7,829 nt of DNA from an uncultured Porphyromonas sp. Lineage in GTDB: Bacteria > Bacteroidota > Bacteroidia > Bacteroidales > Porphyromonadaceae. Below the pieces are notes generated by a model, which saw only the letters and a program-made list of their open reading frames with translations, was not told the DNA's origin and ran no database searches. Shown here in pieces: positions 6,043 through 7,829 of the stretch. The DNA lies in NCBI GenBank assembly GCA_946222055.1, contig CAMIEW010000034.1, positions 1 through 7,829 of the forward strand, written 5' to 3'. Position numbers and translations under genes: made by a program. Position 1 is the stretch's first letter. Every line of letters starts with the position of its first letter.

Positions 6043-6968
6043 GACTACAACAAGAGACACTACTTCTACTCCTACTGACCCTCACCATGCCAAACCTCCA
6101 CGGACAACTTCACCGAGTCATCTCCAACCCCTCAGGTGCCATCGTGGGGAGCATGGTCCCTGTACCGGGCGGATCCTTCGTCTTGCCGGGAACCGACAAG
6201 CCAACTGAGGTGGAGCCCTTCCTGATAGGCACCCACGAGGTGACGCAGCGAGAGTACCACTTCATCATGGGCGAGGACCCATCCTTTTACTCCAGTCCGG
6301 ACAAGTCCCGCCTGGCCCGATTTGATGGCGAGGGGATCTACCGCAGCGACACCTACAAGAGGCCGGTGGAGAGCATCTCCTGGTACGATGCGGTGACCTA
6401 CTGCAATAAGCTGAGCCTCCACGATAATCTAACGCCGGTCTACACCATCGACGGAAATACAGTCACGCGAGACTACGAGGCGGACGGCTATCGCCTGCCG
6501 ACGGAGGCGGAGTGGATGTGGGCAGCCATGGAGGCGGACAAGATCCAGGTGACAGCGAAGTGGTCAGGCGGACCGGGACTGACGATGACACGCTATGCCT
6601 GGTACAGGACCAATGCCTACGCGGAGTGGAACCCCCTCTACAACCCCGCTGACATGATCCGCCGACCGGAGTACGGCACTCGGAGCGTCGGGACGAAGAA
6701 TCCCAACAAACTGGGACTGTACGACATGTCCGGCAACGTCTGGGAGTGGTGCGAGGACTGGTATGGTGAGCGTACGCCCACCTACGGGGGACCAGAGAGC
6801 GGAGTCTACCGTGTCGCCAAGGGCGGCTCCTTCCACTCACCGGCCCTTGCCCTCCGCCTAGACTACAGAAGGAAGCAGCTCCCCGACTGCCCCAGTCGCC
6901 TGATCGGCCTCCGGGTCGTACGCTCCATCGGGGCAAGTGAGCAGCCTACAAAGACCAATAAACCATGA
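6039..6968 (+). CDS. Exported SUMF1/FGE-fold protein without FGE cysteines
   Basis: A 309-residue protein with a hydrophobic N-terminal signal segment (LLLLLLTLTMP at 8-18, probable cleavage near residue 22; no lipobox cysteine), so likely periplasmic or outer. The SUMF1 (formylglycine-generating-enzyme sulfatase) fold spans about 36-296: MVPVPGGSFVLPG (39-51), THEVTQREY (65-73), PVESISWYDAVTYCNKLS (109-126), YRLPTEAEWMWAA (151-163), LGLYDMSGNVWEWCEDW (225-241), KGGSF (261-265) and GLRVV (290-294). In true formylglycine-generating enzymes two cysteines follow the GGS(Y/F) motif; here the segment reads GGSFHSPALALRL, so both are missing. It is therefore probably not a sulfatase activator but a binding or structural relative. 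It overlaps both neighbours by four bases (ATGA), placing it in the middle of a coupled operon. Confidence 0.9.
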   Translation: MRLQQETLLLLLLTLTMPNLHGQLHRVISNPSGAIVGSMVPVPGGSFVLPGTDKPTEVEPFLIGTHEVTQREYHFIMGEDPSFYSSPDKSRLARFDGEGIYRSDTYKRPVESISWYDAVTYCNKLSLHDNLTPVYTIDGNTVTRDYEADGYRLPTEAEWMWAAMEADKIQVTAKWSGGPGLTMTRYAWYRTNAYAEWNPLYNPADMIRRPEYGTRSVGTKNPNKLGLYDMSGNVWEWCEDWYGERTPTYGGPESGVYRVAKGGSFHSPALALRLDYRRKQLPDCPSRLIGLRVVRSIGASEQPTKTNKP

Positions 6969-7829
6969 AGACCAACCTAAGGAAGAGTCTATACCTACTC
7001 CTACTCCTCCTACCGACCGCATCACCTGTCCAAGCACAGACCATCGAGATGGTACAGTCACAGATAGATAAGCTAGCGAAGATTGAGACTGACAGGTTCG
7101 TCTCCTATGCAGACAATAACACCTACGACGAGGAGTACTTCGCCGAGAATGAGCCTGCCACGATCTACTATCCGAAGGATCTGAAGGGCAAAGTCCCTGC
7201 CGTGATCGTCGTGCATGGCTTCAATTGCGATCAGAAGTTTCTACGAAAGATCCCAGAGCACCTCAGTTCGCACGGCTTCATCTGCATCATCTACACCGCC
7301 CTCGACCAGAAGCGCCCCTTCCAGTGGCCTCCCGGACTAATGGCAGCCTACGACATCCTGCGAGGTGAGAGCATGCGACCGGACAGTCCGATCTACGATC
7401 ATGTAGACCTCGATGCGGTGGCACTCGTGGGACACTCGATGGGTGGTGCCGGGGTGCTCCACGCCGCGATGATGCCCTACCCTAATGGTCTAAGAGGGAA
7501 GATCAAGACAGTGGTCGGTCTCAATCCCTACAACGGTGGGCCGCTAGTGGCCAAAGTGGGTGGCGGCGCCAATGACAGCCTCGGGGACGACCTCTCCCAT
7601 CTCGATATCCCCACCATGATCCTCACAGGAAGCTACGACATCCTCGCCTTCCCCTGGAAGTCATTCGCCTTCTACAACAGTCTCACGGGCCCCGCCAAGC
7701 ATGCCTTCCTCTCGATCGACCGGATGGATCATGCCGACTGGTACTTCATCCCGAGCGAACCCAAGTACCCCATCCTCCGAGCCATCCTGTACAGCTGGCT
7801 TAGGGCGTACCTGGCTGACGACTCCGAAT
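6965..7829 (+). CDS. Exported alpha/beta hydrolase, 3' end cut by the window
   Basis: The first 288 residues are present; the stop lies beyond the window. The N-terminus (MKTNLRKSLYLLLLLLPTASPVQA) is a clear signal peptide, probably cut after Ala24. The alpha/beta-hydrolase core shows the oxyanion-hole HGF (84-86) after PAVIVV, the nucleophile elbow GHSMGG with Ser158, the acid Asp225 in TGSYDILAF, and His256 in DRMDHADWY. The triad is complete and the layout resembles dienelactone-hydrolase-like and cutinase/PETase-type esterases; the substrate cannot be told. About 280 residues are typical for such domains, so little is probably missing. Its ATG overlaps the stop of the SUMF1-fold gene (ATGA at 6965-6968), making it the third coupled gene of the operon. 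Confidence 0.9.
   Translation, partial: MKTNLRKSLYLLLLLLPTASPVQAQTIEMVQSQIDKLAKIETDRFVSYADNNTYDEEYFAENEPATIYYPKDLKGKVPAVIVVHGFNCDQKFLRKIPEHLSSHGFICIIYTALDQKRPFQWPPGLMAAYDILRGESMRPDSPIYDHVDLDAVALVGHSMGGAGVLHAAMMPYPNGLRGKIKTVVGLNPYNGGPLVAKVGGGANDSLGDDLSHLDIPTMILTGSYDILAFPWKSFAFYNSLTGPAKHAFLSIDRMDHADWYFIPSEPKYPILRAILYSWLRAYLADDSE

Noticed and set aside
6463..6936. 157-codon minus-strand open frame
   Set aside because: It is antisense to the SUMF1-fold gene; its Arg/Ser/Pro-rich translation is typical of a shadow frame.
6039..6968. Calling this gene a formylglycine-generating enzyme
   Set aside because: The catalytic cysteine pair after the GGSF motif is absent and no sulfatase gene is nearby.

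Overview
The window looks like a chromosomal piece of a moderately high-GC Bacteroidota, probably a Porphyromonas or close relative. This rests on the -7 promoter motif TAnnTTTG at several gene starts, the absence of clear Shine-Dalgarno sequences, and a GH109 glycosidase of the Bacteroides/Elizabethkingia type. The genus is an inference; no rRNA or other phylogenetic marker is present beyond guaA.

Layout. Positions 19-1548 (+) hold a complete guaA (GMP synthase), followed by a strong hairpin terminator shared with a convergent unknown gene (1607-2236, -). Positions 2237-3300 are an accessory, decayed-looking stretch. It holds a doubtful 71-codon ORF, a dense cluster of nested palindromes (2549-2772) bracketed at a distance by a G8 and a C9 run, a broken C-terminal remnant of a RhuM-family gene (about 2874-3059), a short 10-bp-period repeat, a 14-bp perfect palindrome and a terminator for the next minus-strand gene. 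Positions 3315-4745 (-) encode an exported Gfo/Idh/MocA-fold protein of glycoside hydrolase family 109.

From 4929 to the window end all genes lie on the plus strand. There are two adjacent paralogous membrane proteins with the same rare architecture: an N-terminal GYF_2-like domain, a proline-rich linker and a CD225/dispanin-like two-helix C-terminus. Next come an exported SUMF1-fold protein lacking the catalytic cysteines of formylglycine-generating enzyme, and an exported alpha/beta hydrolase with an intact Ser-Asp-His triad that runs off the window. The last three genes are linked by ATGA start/stop overlaps, so they are very probably one translationally coupled operon; the first GYF_2-CD225 gene sits 79 bases upstream with its own possible promoter.

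How the genes relate. guaA is housekeeping. The GH109 enzyme and its promoter form an independent unit. The four-gene plus-strand set is the best candidate for an undescribed envelope-associated system: two membrane adaptors, one export-targeted scaffold/ligand-binding fold and one export-targeted hydrolase. The palindrome cluster plus RhuM remnant marks a site of past mobile or accessory DNA. No rRNA, tRNA, CRISPR array or intact transposase is visible.
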